Source: Blastopirellula marina DSM 3645
GTDB taxonomy: Bacteria > Planctomycetota > Planctomycetia > Pirellulales > Pirellulaceae
Length of the DNA: 64,000 nt
Reading direction: 5' to 3'
NCBI RefSeq assembly: GCF_000153105.1
Contig: NZ_CH672376.1
Coordinates: 2,333,120-2,397,119 of the forward strand
This document shows positions 57,652 through 64,000 of this stretch, one piece after another (within the stretch, counting starts at the first letter, position 1; each line of letters begins with the position of its first letter). The position numbers were made by a program, and so were the translations under genes. The notes below the pieces were generated by a model that worked only from the letters and a program-made list of their open reading frames with translations, ran no database searches and had not been told where the DNA came from.

Positions 57652-58569
57652 ATGAACCAACCATCTGGCTTGAAACGACATGGTTTTACACTTGTTGAAT
57701 TACTGGTCGTGATCGCCATTATTGGTGTCTTAGTCGCTTTGCTTCTTCCGGCCGTTCAAATGGCCCGAGAAGCCGCTCGGCGAATGTCTTGTCAGAACAA
57801 TCTGAAACAGCTTGGTCTCGCGATCCACAACTATCACGATGTGCACAAGACGATGCCTCCCGGATCGATTGGCTGGAAAGGCACAGCTTGGGGGCCCAAA
57901 CGAACTCCCTTTGTTCGCTTCCTGCTCGATTTTATTGAAGACGGCAACCGAAGCGATTTATACAACGACAACGTGAGTTGGCATCAACAAGACGCGAACG
58001 ATCTAGCGACGATCATGGGACCGATCCAAGTATGGCAGTGTCCCAGCGATGAAGTTCGCACGTTGGATACTTGGTCGATGTACAAAGGCAATTACTACGT
58101 GAACTGGGGCCCGAGAACCTTTGTGGCCGCCTCCTCTTCTACCCCAATGGGGACTTTCTATCTCAACTATGGGGCTCGCTTCGCCGACATTACGGATGGT
58201 TTATCCAATACCCTGTGCATGATGGAAATCCTCCAAGCGCCAACCCCGCCCGGAGGACAGGATAACCGCGGAGTGATTTGGAACGATGACGCCATCTCAA
58301 GCATGGTCAATACAATCTTGACGCCGAACACAAAGGCCCCAGACGTTTCGCAATACTGCACCGATCAGCCAGAATTGAATCTTCCTTGCATCACCGCTTC
58401 TAAAAATCTGTCCCATATCGCTTCCCGGAGCCGACACCCTGGCGGAGTCCAAGTCCTGATCTGCGACGCCTCGGTGCAATTTGTGCCAGAAACGATCAAC
58501 TTGTCAGTTTGGCAGGCGGTAAGCACGCTCAGCAACGGGGAAACGGCCAGTCTAAGCAGTGGCGACTAA
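57652..58569 (+). CDS. DUF1559 prepilin-like protein (second copy)
   Basis: About 305 residues. The prepilin motif [21 protein letters not shown] begins near residue 11 and is followed by [20 protein letters not shown], the same order as the first copy at 9.9 kb. The middle part differs, with a Cys (WQCPSDE) and Asn/Thr-rich stretch; the C-terminus has [13 protein letters not shown] 57652 is chosen since the residues encoded from the TTG at 57619 add nothing conserved. A lipoprotein gene follows after a short gap. Expected to be a surface-anchored pilin-like protein. Confidence 0.88.
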   Translation: MNQPSGLKRHGFTLVELLVVIAIIGVLVALLLPAVQMAREAARRMSCQNNLKQLGLAIHNYHDVHKTMPPGSIGWKGTAWGPKRTPFVRFLLDFIEDGNRSDLYNDNVSWHQQDANDLATIMGPIQVWQCPSDEVRTLDTWSMYKGNYYVNWGPRTFVAASSSTPMGTFYLNYGARFADITDGLSNTLCMMEILQAPTPPGGQDNRGVIWNDDAISSMVNTILTPNTKAPDVSQYCTDQPELNLPCITASKNLSHIASRSRHPGGVQVLICDASVQFVPETINLSVWQAVSTLSNGETASLSSGD

Positions 58570-58632
58570 AGGGAGATTTGCGCTTCTCCATCCTTCTTTT
58601 TTATTCCCCCCAACACATTGCTGGATTTTATC

Positions 58633-59049
58633 GTGAAAGCTCTGTTCTTTTTCAGCATCTCGTTACTGATTCCTCTGCTTGGCTGTAGCGAAACAGGCGT
58701 CCCGCGCGAAGCGGTTTCAGGCCATGTCACGCTCGATGGACAACCATTGCCTGAAGGTACGATTCAGCTTCAACCCTTGGGAGAAGGTCCATCGGCCGGG
58801 GGTAAGATTCAAGAAGGTCGCTACGAACTCTCCCGAAACGTCGGCCCCAGCCCAGGCAAATACCGCATCGATATCAATGCCTGGAAGGAGAGCGGCAGGA
58901 TCATACGCGACGAAGCCATGGGCACCACCGAAGAAAACTTGATCTCCATCATTCCCCCGAAATATAACCTCAATTCAACGCTGGAAATCAACGTAGAAAA
59001 AGGGGGAAATAATCAGTTCGACTTCGATTTGGTCACCACGTCGAAGTAG
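58633..59049 (+). CDS. Small lipoprotein paired with second DUF1559 gene
   Basis: About 138 residues, starting at GTG 58633 (a TTG at 58618 would add five). The signal ends in lipobox PLLGC. The mature part begins VSGHVTLDGQPLPEGTIQL, the same beta-domain opening as in the lipoprotein at 11.1 kb. The order DUF1559 then lipoprotein is the same in both places. No enzymatic motif is seen; the mature part is probably a transthyretin-like or carboxypeptidase-regulatory-like fold. Confidence 0.82.
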   Translation: MKALFFFSISLLIPLLGCSETGVPREAVSGHVTLDGQPLPEGTIQLQPLGEGPSAGGKIQEGRYELSRNVGPSPGKYRIDINAWKESGRIIRDEAMGTTEENLISIIPPKYNLNSTLEINVEKGGNNQFDFDLVTTSK

Positions 59050-59452
59050 ACTATTCGAACGCGACGATTGCGCCGCTCGTCCAAATTTCGTACGCTGAGG
59101 TCGTGTTTCTCGATGTACTCGCGGCGGGGTTCGATTTGACTTCCAGCAAAATTCGGCACATGTCGTCGGCGGCCGACGAGGCGCTCATGGCGACTTGCAT
59201 CCAGGTTCGATTTTAGCAATCAAGCCGCATTTTTCGAAGTTCTTCCGCGTCCATTTTATCCAATCCTGAAAGCGATTCATCTGCACAGCACGTTGGCCTG
59301 CGCCATCGCACGAGCGCCCAACGGAAGACCGAAATTTGCTGAGAACCAGCAAATGATCCGCTCGGTTACTTGCGAATGCATCAGTAATTGCTCAACCCAT
59401 ATCATGCCCGGCGACCGTTGCTTTGGTGGAAGTCGGTGAATAGAGAATCGTG
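59050..59452. other. 403-bp gap without a supported gene
   Basis: No supported gene. A minus-strand frame near 59013-59219 ends in RRNRRVRIVYFDVV, vaguely like the end of an OmpA domain, but has no start or full motif. The rest up to the Tat-exported oxidoreductase shows no repeat or hairpin. Confidence 0.5.
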
Positions 59453-60733
59453 ATGAAGAAAAACCCCACCGACCGACGTAAATTTCTGCAACGCTCCATT
59501 CTGGGAACCGCCGGCGCGGGGCTTGCAATCGGGTCGGCTTACAATACTCTCGTCTCGGCTGAGACCCAGGATAATTTGCAGGCGACGTCAGAAGATCAAG
59601 TCGCCAACGAAGTTGACGTGCTTGTGGTAGGGGGCGGCACGGCCGGCGCCATCGCGGCTATCCAAGCCGGACGCGCAGGCGTGAAGACGCTGCTGTTGGA
59701 GCGCAACAGCCAACTGGGCGGCACGACCACCACGGCCGGCGTGGCTTTTCCCGGGTTGTTCGACGCCTGGGGGAAGCAAATTATTGCTGGCATCGGCTGG
59801 GAACTCGTGAAAGCGTGCGTCGATCTCGACGGCGGAAAGCTTCCCGATTTCGCCAAAGTGCCGCAGCGACACTGGCACAATCAGGTGCATGTCAATCAGT
59901 TTTTGTATGCACTGTTGGCGGAAGAGATGTGCGAGCACGCCGGCGTGCAAATTGCCTACTACGAATTTCCCCAGAAGATTGTCGCGACCGCCGATGGTTG
60001 GCTGGTCGATTGCGTCGGTTTTGGCACCCAGCGGCGCGTCATCTGCAAGCAAATCATCGACTGCACAGGCGGCGCCGAGACCGTCGGAATGTTGAATCTG
60101 CCGCGACTCCGCGAAGAAGAACGCCAACCAGGATCGATGCTGTTTCAGTTGGGTGACCCCCATAACCCCGCGTCAGGTCAGTTGAACCGCTTGTATGTCC
60201 ACGGGGCGGATTCCACAAACTCGCGCACGGTCACAGCAGCCAACCTGACAGGTCGCAAGGCGATATTGCAGAAGGTTCGTCAGCAAAAGCAGCGGCTGAT
60301 GCATATGCAGCCAGAAACCGGCGTTCGTGAAACGTATCGCATTGTGGGGGAGACGATCATCACGGTTCAGGACTACACGTCAGGGCGACTGTTTGAAGAT
60401 GCGGTATGCAACGCCTTCTATCCGGTCGATTTGCATACCAAGTCGGGAGTGCGGCCCCAACCGCTCAAGCCAGGCACGGTGCCCACGATACCGCTGCGGG
60501 CGCTCATTCCTAAAAACAGCCGCAATATTATGGTGGCGGGCCGCTGCATCTCCAGCGACCGTTTGGCCAATTCCGGCTTGCGCGTGCAGGCCTCTTGCAT
60601 GGGGATGGGGCAAGCCGCCGGCGTCGCGGCCTCGTTGGCGGCCAGAGACCAGACTACCCCTTTAGAAGTTCCCCTGGTCAAAATTCATGAAATGCTGCGC
60701 GAGCACGATGCAATTGTTCCAGGCAAGGTGTAG
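59453..60733 (+). CDS. Tat-exported FAD-dependent oxidoreductase
   Basis: About 426 residues. The N-terminus has the twin-arginine motif DRRKFLQRS followed by a hydrophobic stretch, so folded protein is exported with its cofactor. LVVGGGTAGAIAAIQAGRAG binds FAD, and TTTAGVAFPGLFDAWG and VAGRCISSDRLANSGLRVQ are typical of the FAD_oxidored family found with planctomycete sugar or sulfate-ester loci. Its substrate is unknown. ATG 59453 follows an in-frame GTG at 59450. The membrane protein gene starts 5 bases after its stop, so they form an operon. Confidence 0.85.
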   Translation: MKKNPTDRRKFLQRSILGTAGAGLAIGSAYNTLVSAETQDNLQATSEDQVANEVDVLVVGGGTAGAIAAIQAGRAGVKTLLLERNSQLGGTTTTAGVAFPGLFDAWGKQIIAGIGWELVKACVDLDGGKLPDFAKVPQRHWHNQVHVNQFLYALLAEEMCEHAGVQIAYYEFPQKIVATADGWLVDCVGFGTQRRVICKQIIDCTGGAETVGMLNLPRLREEERQPGSMLFQLGDPHNPASGQLNRLYVHGADSTNSRTVTAANLTGRKAILQKVRQQKQRLMHMQPETGVRETYRIVGETIITVQDYTSGRLFEDAVCNAFYPVDLHTKSGVRPQPLKPGTVPTIPLRALIPKNSRNIMVAGRCISSDRLANSGLRVQASCMGMGQAAGVAASLAARDQTTPLEVPLVKIHEMLREHDAIVPGKV

Positions 60734-60738
60734 ACGGC

Positions 60739-61725
60739 GTGGTACTTGATAAGCTGCGAGCGCCCAGAGGCCTGCGGCGTAAGGCGGTGACGCTGCTTAC
60801 CGGCTTGACGTTTGTCATTGTTGCGGCGACCGGTATCGCAGCCTTTGCGGCTGGGTTCGATATTCAGGTCGTCGGCTTGCACACGCTCATGGGCTTCGTG
60901 TTCATTCTGCTGGTTGCGTTTCATCTGGTGAACAATCGGAAGCCGCTCCTACGGTACGTCCGCAGCAAAACGTTGTGGGGCAGTCTGGCGGTGACCGCCG
61001 TGATGGCGATCGTCGTGTGGCGGCAGCCGCCGGCCGTCAAAATGCTGCTGTCGCTGAGCGGCAACCTAGGCCCAGCGCAAGAGCGTTTTCAGATGAGTGA
61101 AGACCACATGGTTTTCCAGTATTCGCCGGCCGACGACTACAAGCTGGCGCTCACCGTAAAAACGGGGCCGACCTACCAGTTGGAAAATCCTCCTCAAATT
61201 GCGATCTGGCTGGAAAATCAAGGAGCCTATCACATCAAGACGCTGTTGGCGCCAGATAAAGACAAGGAAGGGATGTTGCCCTACTGGGCGTTCAAGAAAA
61301 AAGGATGGGAGCAGGCCAAACGCAAAGCCGAAGAGAACAACGCCAAAGTGGATGGCGTATCTTCAGCAACACCCAACGGATCTTTCAATCCGGCGGATTA
61401 CATCCTGCCGGCGGATCCAGAAAACTCCATGCCCTACAAGCTCCTCATCGAGATCAATCAACCCGGCGACGCGCATGGTTCATTAGAGGATCAGCCTTCC
61501 CTCGTTTATGCCGTCGAAATCGACAACTCGCTGCCTCGGACGTTTCAGGTGCTGGACTTGGCGGGTTATCCCCAACGCGAACAGATCGACGGCCAAGAGT
61601 CGTGGCCGCTCTACTATGTCAATGAAGAGTTCGGTTCCGCCCTGGACCTAATCGACAGCGCCTTGTTGACCATCGAGCGAACTCCGGCCGGCTCAGTAGG
61701 AACGATTCAAGAAACTGGCAATTGA
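60739..61725 (+). CDS. DUF4405-type membrane protein with soluble C-terminal domain
   Basis: A 328-residue protein starting at GTG 60739. Three membrane helices occupy residues ~15-100 (TLLTGLTFVIVAATGIAAF, LHTLMGFVFILLVAFHLV, GSLAVTAVMAIVVW); His in HTLMGF and FHLVNN could ligate heme, as in DUF4405 proteins. Residues ~120-328 are a soluble domain with DGVSSATPNGSFNPADY and paired beta strands. It lies in an operon with the Tat-exported FAD enzyme, 5 bases apart. A heme-bearing membrane partner that passes electrons to or from the flavoprotein is an inference. Confidence 0.75.
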   Translation: MVLDKLRAPRGLRRKAVTLLTGLTFVIVAATGIAAFAAGFDIQVVGLHTLMGFVFILLVAFHLVNNRKPLLRYVRSKTLWGSLAVTAVMAIVVWRQPPAVKMLLSLSGNLGPAQERFQMSEDHMVFQYSPADDYKLALTVKTGPTYQLENPPQIAIWLENQGAYHIKTLLAPDKDKEGMLPYWAFKKKGWEQAKRKAEENNAKVDGVSSATPNGSFNPADYILPADPENSMPYKLLIEINQPGDAHGSLEDQPSLVYAVEIDNSLPRTFQVLDLAGYPQREQIDGQESWPLYYVNEEFGSALDLIDSALLTIERTPAGSVGTIQETGN

Positions 61726-61739
61726 CCTGTCCTTCTCAA

Positions 61740-61769
61740 CCGCGTCCATTCGAATGGGAAAGGACGCGG
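61740..61769. terminator. Hairpin between convergent membrane-protein and thioredoxin genes
   Basis: CCGCGTCC (61740-61747) and GGACGCGG (61762-61769) form an 8-bp stem, 14-base loop, 16 bases after the DUF4405-type gene. A short T-run follows (CTTTC). It likely terminates that operon; the opposite gene stops at 61875. Confidence 0.65.
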
Positions 61770-61874
61770 GCTTTCAAGTGCGACCGCGAATACCAAAATC
61801 TCAGAAGAGACTACCCTTCCCGATTCACTTTCGATGCTTTTCTGGGGGGACAGCCGCTTCGCTCTTTGGTATCA

Positions 61875-62384
61875 CTAGTCCTTTGCGGGCGATGGAGTTG
61901 ACGCTTGCAGCAACTCGAGGAATTCCGTTTTGCCGATTCCCCCTGCTCGCCATCGCAATGCATTACCTGCTGGATCGGTAATGATGGTGACCGGCGCACC
62001 GCCGATGTTGTAGCGGGTTAACAGCTCCGCATTGTCGGGGTTATTCACGTCAATCGCCACAGGGATAAATTGGGCGTTGACCGATGTCTCGACCTCCGCA
62101 TCCGCCCACACTTGGCGTTTCATGACGCGGCAGGGAACGCACCACTGGCCGGTAAAGTAGAGGATCATCGGCTTGCCAGAGTCGGTCGCTTGTTGCTGAG
62201 CCGCCGTATAATTGTCAGCCCAGGTGATGCGATTGCTAGGCACATAGAAGCTGTACCAAGCGTACGCAAGTGAGACGACGAGGAAGGCCAGCCAGAAGCA
62301 TCGCCAGAAATGAAAGATTCTCTGGCGGCCTGGCGGCGGTTCTGATCTGGCGGACGGTGCTCCTGCGGATGGCGATTCATGCAT
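61875..62384 (-). CDS. Membrane-anchored thioredoxin-family protein
   Basis: A 169-residue protein. A short Pro-rich cytoplasmic start leads to a single transmembrane helix FWRCFWLAFLVVSLAYAWYSF (about 28-48), after which a thioredoxin domain faces the periplasm. The active site is GQWCVPCRVMKR, the CxxC of thioredoxins, and GGAPVTIITDP holds the cis-proline. ATG 62384 is chosen; the longer frame to 62429 adds 15 residues without similarity. It likely acts in disulfide reduction or cytochrome maturation. It is divergent from the ArsR gene across a region carrying a 20-bp inverted repeat. Confidence 0.85.
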   Translation of the reverse strand: MHESPSAGAPSARSEPPPGRQRIFHFWRCFWLAFLVVSLAYAWYSFYVPSNRITWADNYTAAQQQATDSGKPMILYFTGQWCVPCRVMKRQVWADAEVETSVNAQFIPVAIDVNNPDNAELLTRYNIGGAPVTIITDPAGNALRWRAGGIGKTEFLELLQASTPSPAKD

Positions 62385-62502
62385 GGACGGGGGCCTCCTA
62401 TTGATTGGACGATGGACGACCGCGTTCACCGAGCGGCGGCAAACTAATCTACAATTCTCAAAACCGGTGTCCGAATTTTGTCATGTGACAGAACACCAGC
62501 GA

Positions 62503-62582
62503 GAGGCGCAAGCCGATGGAATACGGTCGACGATCCCAACGCGGATTGCAATGCCCAGCCGCATTCCATCGGCTTGCGCCTC
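62503..62582. repeat. 20-bp inverted repeat, REP/MITE-like
   Basis: Arms GAGGCGCAAGCCGATGGAAT at 62503-62522 and its exact reverse complement at 62563-62582 surround 40 bases. The element lies between the divergent thioredoxin and ArsR genes. A similar sequence is remembered from other planctomycete intergenic regions, but this was not searched. It is upstream of the ArsR promoter at 62662. Confidence 0.75.
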
Positions 62583-62661
62583 TGGCAAGCGTACTTTTCA
62601 GGAAGTGGTGCAAATAGTCGCCATACGGCTGATGTTGAGACTTCCTGGGCTCGGCTGCATC

Positions 62662-62690
62662 TTGACATGTCGTAATGTTCCGATATATTA
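62662..62690 (+). promoter_or_regulatory. arsR promoter with overlapping operator
   Basis: TTGACA (62662-62667), 16 bases, then TATATT (62684-62689) forms a near-consensus sigma-70 promoter. The stretch TCGTAATGTTCCGATATATTA (62670-62690 here) covers the spacer and -10 and resembles the site before the MBL gene (63055-63075). A repressor bound here would block RNA polymerase, so the ArsR protein probably represses its own gene. The ATG follows at 62710. Confidence 0.7.
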
Positions 62691-62709
62691 AGAAAGAGAG
62701 GAACCGAAG

Positions 62710-63027
62710 ATGGGTGGAACCAAACTAAATCTGACGACGTTGGAATCGCTGAGCGAAGCGGCTGAGTGTTTGCGTATTTTGGCGCATCCCCACCGTTTGC
62801 GCATCGTGCAGATGTTGCTGCAAGGTGATTATACCGTCGGCGAATTGGCCGCAGCGTGCGAGATCCCGAGTCCGATGGCTTCGGAGCATTTGCGGCTGAT
62901 GCAGCGGTGCGGTTTCCTCACAAGTCAAAAAGAAGGTCGCAAGGTTTACTACCAAGTGGCCGAGCCTCACTTGCAAGATATTTTGCACTGCATCGAGAGT
63001 CGATTTGGCGTCGAGGCGGCGACGTAG
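62710..63027 (+). CDS. ArsR-family repressor
   Basis: A 105-residue winged-helix protein. RILAHPHRLRIVQMLLQGDYTVGELAAACEI and ASEHLRLMQRCGFLTSQKEGRKVYYQ are the recognition-helix and wing regions. Four cysteines are present (ECLRI, ACEIPS, RCGFL, HCIES). The neighbouring gene is a persulfide dioxygenase-like enzyme, so regulation by sulfide/persulfide via a cysteine pair, as in BigR/SqrR, is likely but inferred. The purine-rich AGAGAGGAACCG precedes the ATG. It lies upstream of the MBL gene in the same orientation, with repeated operator-like sites on both. Confidence 0.88.
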   Translation: MGGTKLNLTTLESLSEAAECLRILAHPHRLRIVQMLLQGDYTVGELAAACEIPSPMASEHLRLMQRCGFLTSQKEGRKVYYQVAEPHLQDILHCIESRFGVEAAT

Positions 63028-63049
63028 CGTCGTCCCTTTTTTTGCGAGT

Positions 63050-63075
63050 AAATATCGTAGTATCGCGATATTTCA
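63050..63075 (+). promoter_or_regulatory. Operator-like palindrome before the MBL gene
   Basis: AAATATCG (63050-63057) and CGATATTT (63066-63073) are perfect 8-bp arms with an 8-base spacer. The part 63055-63075 matches the arsR site at 62670-62690 at 15 of 21 positions, sharing TCGTA and CGATAT. It is in the 78-bp gap between arsR and the MBL gene and could let the same repressor control both. Confidence 0.65.
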
Positions 63076-63105
63076 ATCTGATAAATTGGGGAAGGAGTCA
63101 GTTCG

Positions 63106-64000
63106 ATGTTGCTCAAATACTTTTACGATTCGGCGCTTGCGCATGCTTCGTACCTAGTCGGATGTCAAAAAAGCGGCGATGCGATCGTGATCGATCCCGG
63201 CCGTAACGTGCAACCCTATCTTGACGCCGCTCAAGCGGCCGGACTGCAGATTGTCGGCGCCGCCGAAACGCACATTCACGCCGACTTTGTCTCCGGCGCG
63301 CGGGAGTTGGCCGATCGCATTGGCGCGAAGCTTTATCTTTCGGACGAAGGTCCAGACGATTGGAAGTATGGCTATGCGGCCGATGTCAACGCACAACTGC
63401 TCAAAGATGGCGACGCGTTCTACGTCGGCAACGTGAAGTTGGAGACGTTGCATACGCCGGGCCATACGCCGGAGCATATTTCGTTTGTGCTGACCGACGA
63501 AGGGGGCGGCGCATCGGAACCGATGGGGATCTTTACCGGCGATTTTGTGTTTGTCGGCTCGATCGGTCGGCCTGACTTGCTGGAAACCGCCGCCGGCGTG
63601 GTCGGCAGCGCCAAGCTAGGAGCGCGGCAACTGTTCCAATCGGTCGCCAAGTTCCGTGAGTTGCCCGATCACTTGCAGGTTTGGCCCGCCCACGGCGCCG
63701 GCAGCGCTTGCGGTAAAGGGTTGGGAGCGATTCCATCGAGCACGGTCGGTTATGAGAAGCGGTTTAACCCGGCGCTGCAGTACGCCGACGAGCAAGCGTT
63801 CGTCGACTACATCCTGGCCGATCAACCGGAGACGCCGTTCTATTTCGCCGTCATGAAGCGAGTCAACAAAGCAGGGCCGGCGCTGTTGGGGAGTCTGCCC
63901 TCGGTCGCACCGGTCGATCCGATCGTGCTACGGTCGGTCGCCGAAATCAACCTGGTGATAGACGTGACGCCGTCGGCTGACTTCGCCGCCGCGCATGTGC
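63106..64000 (+). CDS. MBL-fold/rhodanese persulfide dioxygenase-like protein (partial)
   Basis: This frame starts at ATG 63106 with GAAGGAG at 63091-63097 and is open at the window end (298 codons). MLLKYFYDSALAHASYLVG opens a metallo-beta-lactamase domain with ETHIHADFVSGA, TLHTPGHTPEHI, FTGDFVFVGSIGRPD and VWPAHGAGSACGKGLG, which is the ETHE1/persulfide dioxygenase pattern. A rhodanese domain begins near residue 270 (SVAEINLVIDVTPSADF) and is cut off, as in CstB-type fusions. It would oxidise persulfides to sulfite and thiosulfate. It is transcribed behind arsR. Confidence 0.88.
   Translation, partial: MLLKYFYDSALAHASYLVGCQKSGDAIVIDPGRNVQPYLDAAQAAGLQIVGAAETHIHADFVSGARELADRIGAKLYLSDEGPDDWKYGYAADVNAQLLKDGDAFYVGNVKLETLHTPGHTPEHISFVLTDEGGGASEPMGIFTGDFVFVGSIGRPDLLETAAGVVGSAKLGARQLFQSVAKFRELPDHLQVWPAHGAGSACGKGLGAIPSSTVGYEKRFNPALQYADEQAFVDYILADQPETPFYFAVMKRVNKAGPALLGSLPSVAPVDPIVLRSVAEINLVIDVTPSADFAAAHV

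Noticed and set aside
59013-59219. OmpA-domain fragment on the minus strand
   Set aside because: Only the last residues (RRNRRVRIVYFDVV) look OmpA-like; there is no start, no complete domain, and it overlaps the lipoprotein gene end.

Overview
The window reads as a Pirellulaceae-like planctomycete chromosome (Blastopirellula/Rhodopirellula type); this rests on family content recognised by eye, not on a search. The signs are two DUF1559 prepilin-like genes each paired with a small lipoprotein, a Planctomycete-type cytochrome c protein, large Ser/Thr kinases with membrane tails, a small membrane protein carrying an NPFQSP motif, and short GC-rich repeats of a kind I associate with this group. 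Genes are dense and sit on both strands. No rRNA, convincing tRNA, CRISPR array, prophage or intact insertion sequence was seen.

Layout. 1-8.5 kb is housekeeping: dapB with a small partner, a threonine aldolase, a minus-strand run of LplT-like transporter, SIS isomerase and ROK kinase, then thiC and a di-heme cytochrome c. 8.5-12.1 kb is accessory: a tandem 126-bp repeat, the first DUF1559/lipoprotein cassette and an amber-interrupted pseudogene. 12.1-28 kb holds a secreted rhodanese, a stand-alone ComEC-like metallo-beta-lactamase protein, a DUF1232-like membrane protein, a zinc-ribbon Ser/Thr kinase next to an FHA protein, a flavoprotein, an HDOD protein, an LRR lipoprotein, a frameshifted gene, a CBS protein and metH. 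28-33 kb is a tight plus-strand set: a one-TM Pro/Ala-rich protein, a BY-kinase-like ATPase with an altered Walker A, an ExeA-like AAA ATPase and a GT39-type membrane protein. This is the best candidate for an undescribed envelope system.

33-41 kb holds a HEAT-like secreted protein, a minus-strand operon of FAD oxidoreductase, radical SAM enzyme and a metallophosphoesterase lacking its first metal motif, then cheB, thiO, a DUF2064 transferase and a glutaredoxin-like protein. 41-50.7 kb holds a second Ser/Thr kinase, an HELGH metalloprotease-like protein, a two-heme Planctomycete cytochrome, two glycosyltransferases, a zinc-ribbon membrane protein, a His-rich lipoprotein and a TPR protein. 50.8-55.2 kb holds a 47-aa acidic protein, Dps, a bacterial eRF1-like (baeRF) protein, a porin and an RbfA-like gene that appears to start at AUA. 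55.3-64 kb holds tandem inositol-monophosphatase-family genes, the second DUF1559 cassette, a Tat-exported FAD protein with a membrane partner, a thioredoxin, and an ArsR repressor with a persulfide-dioxygenase/rhodanese gene running off the window end.

Links between genes: thiC and thiO both serve thiamine synthesis; metH, the rhodaneses and the ArsR/MBL pair concern sulfur; kinases, FHA protein and CheB are signalling parts. The two DUF1559 cassettes share related upstream DNA, which suggests a duplicated module.
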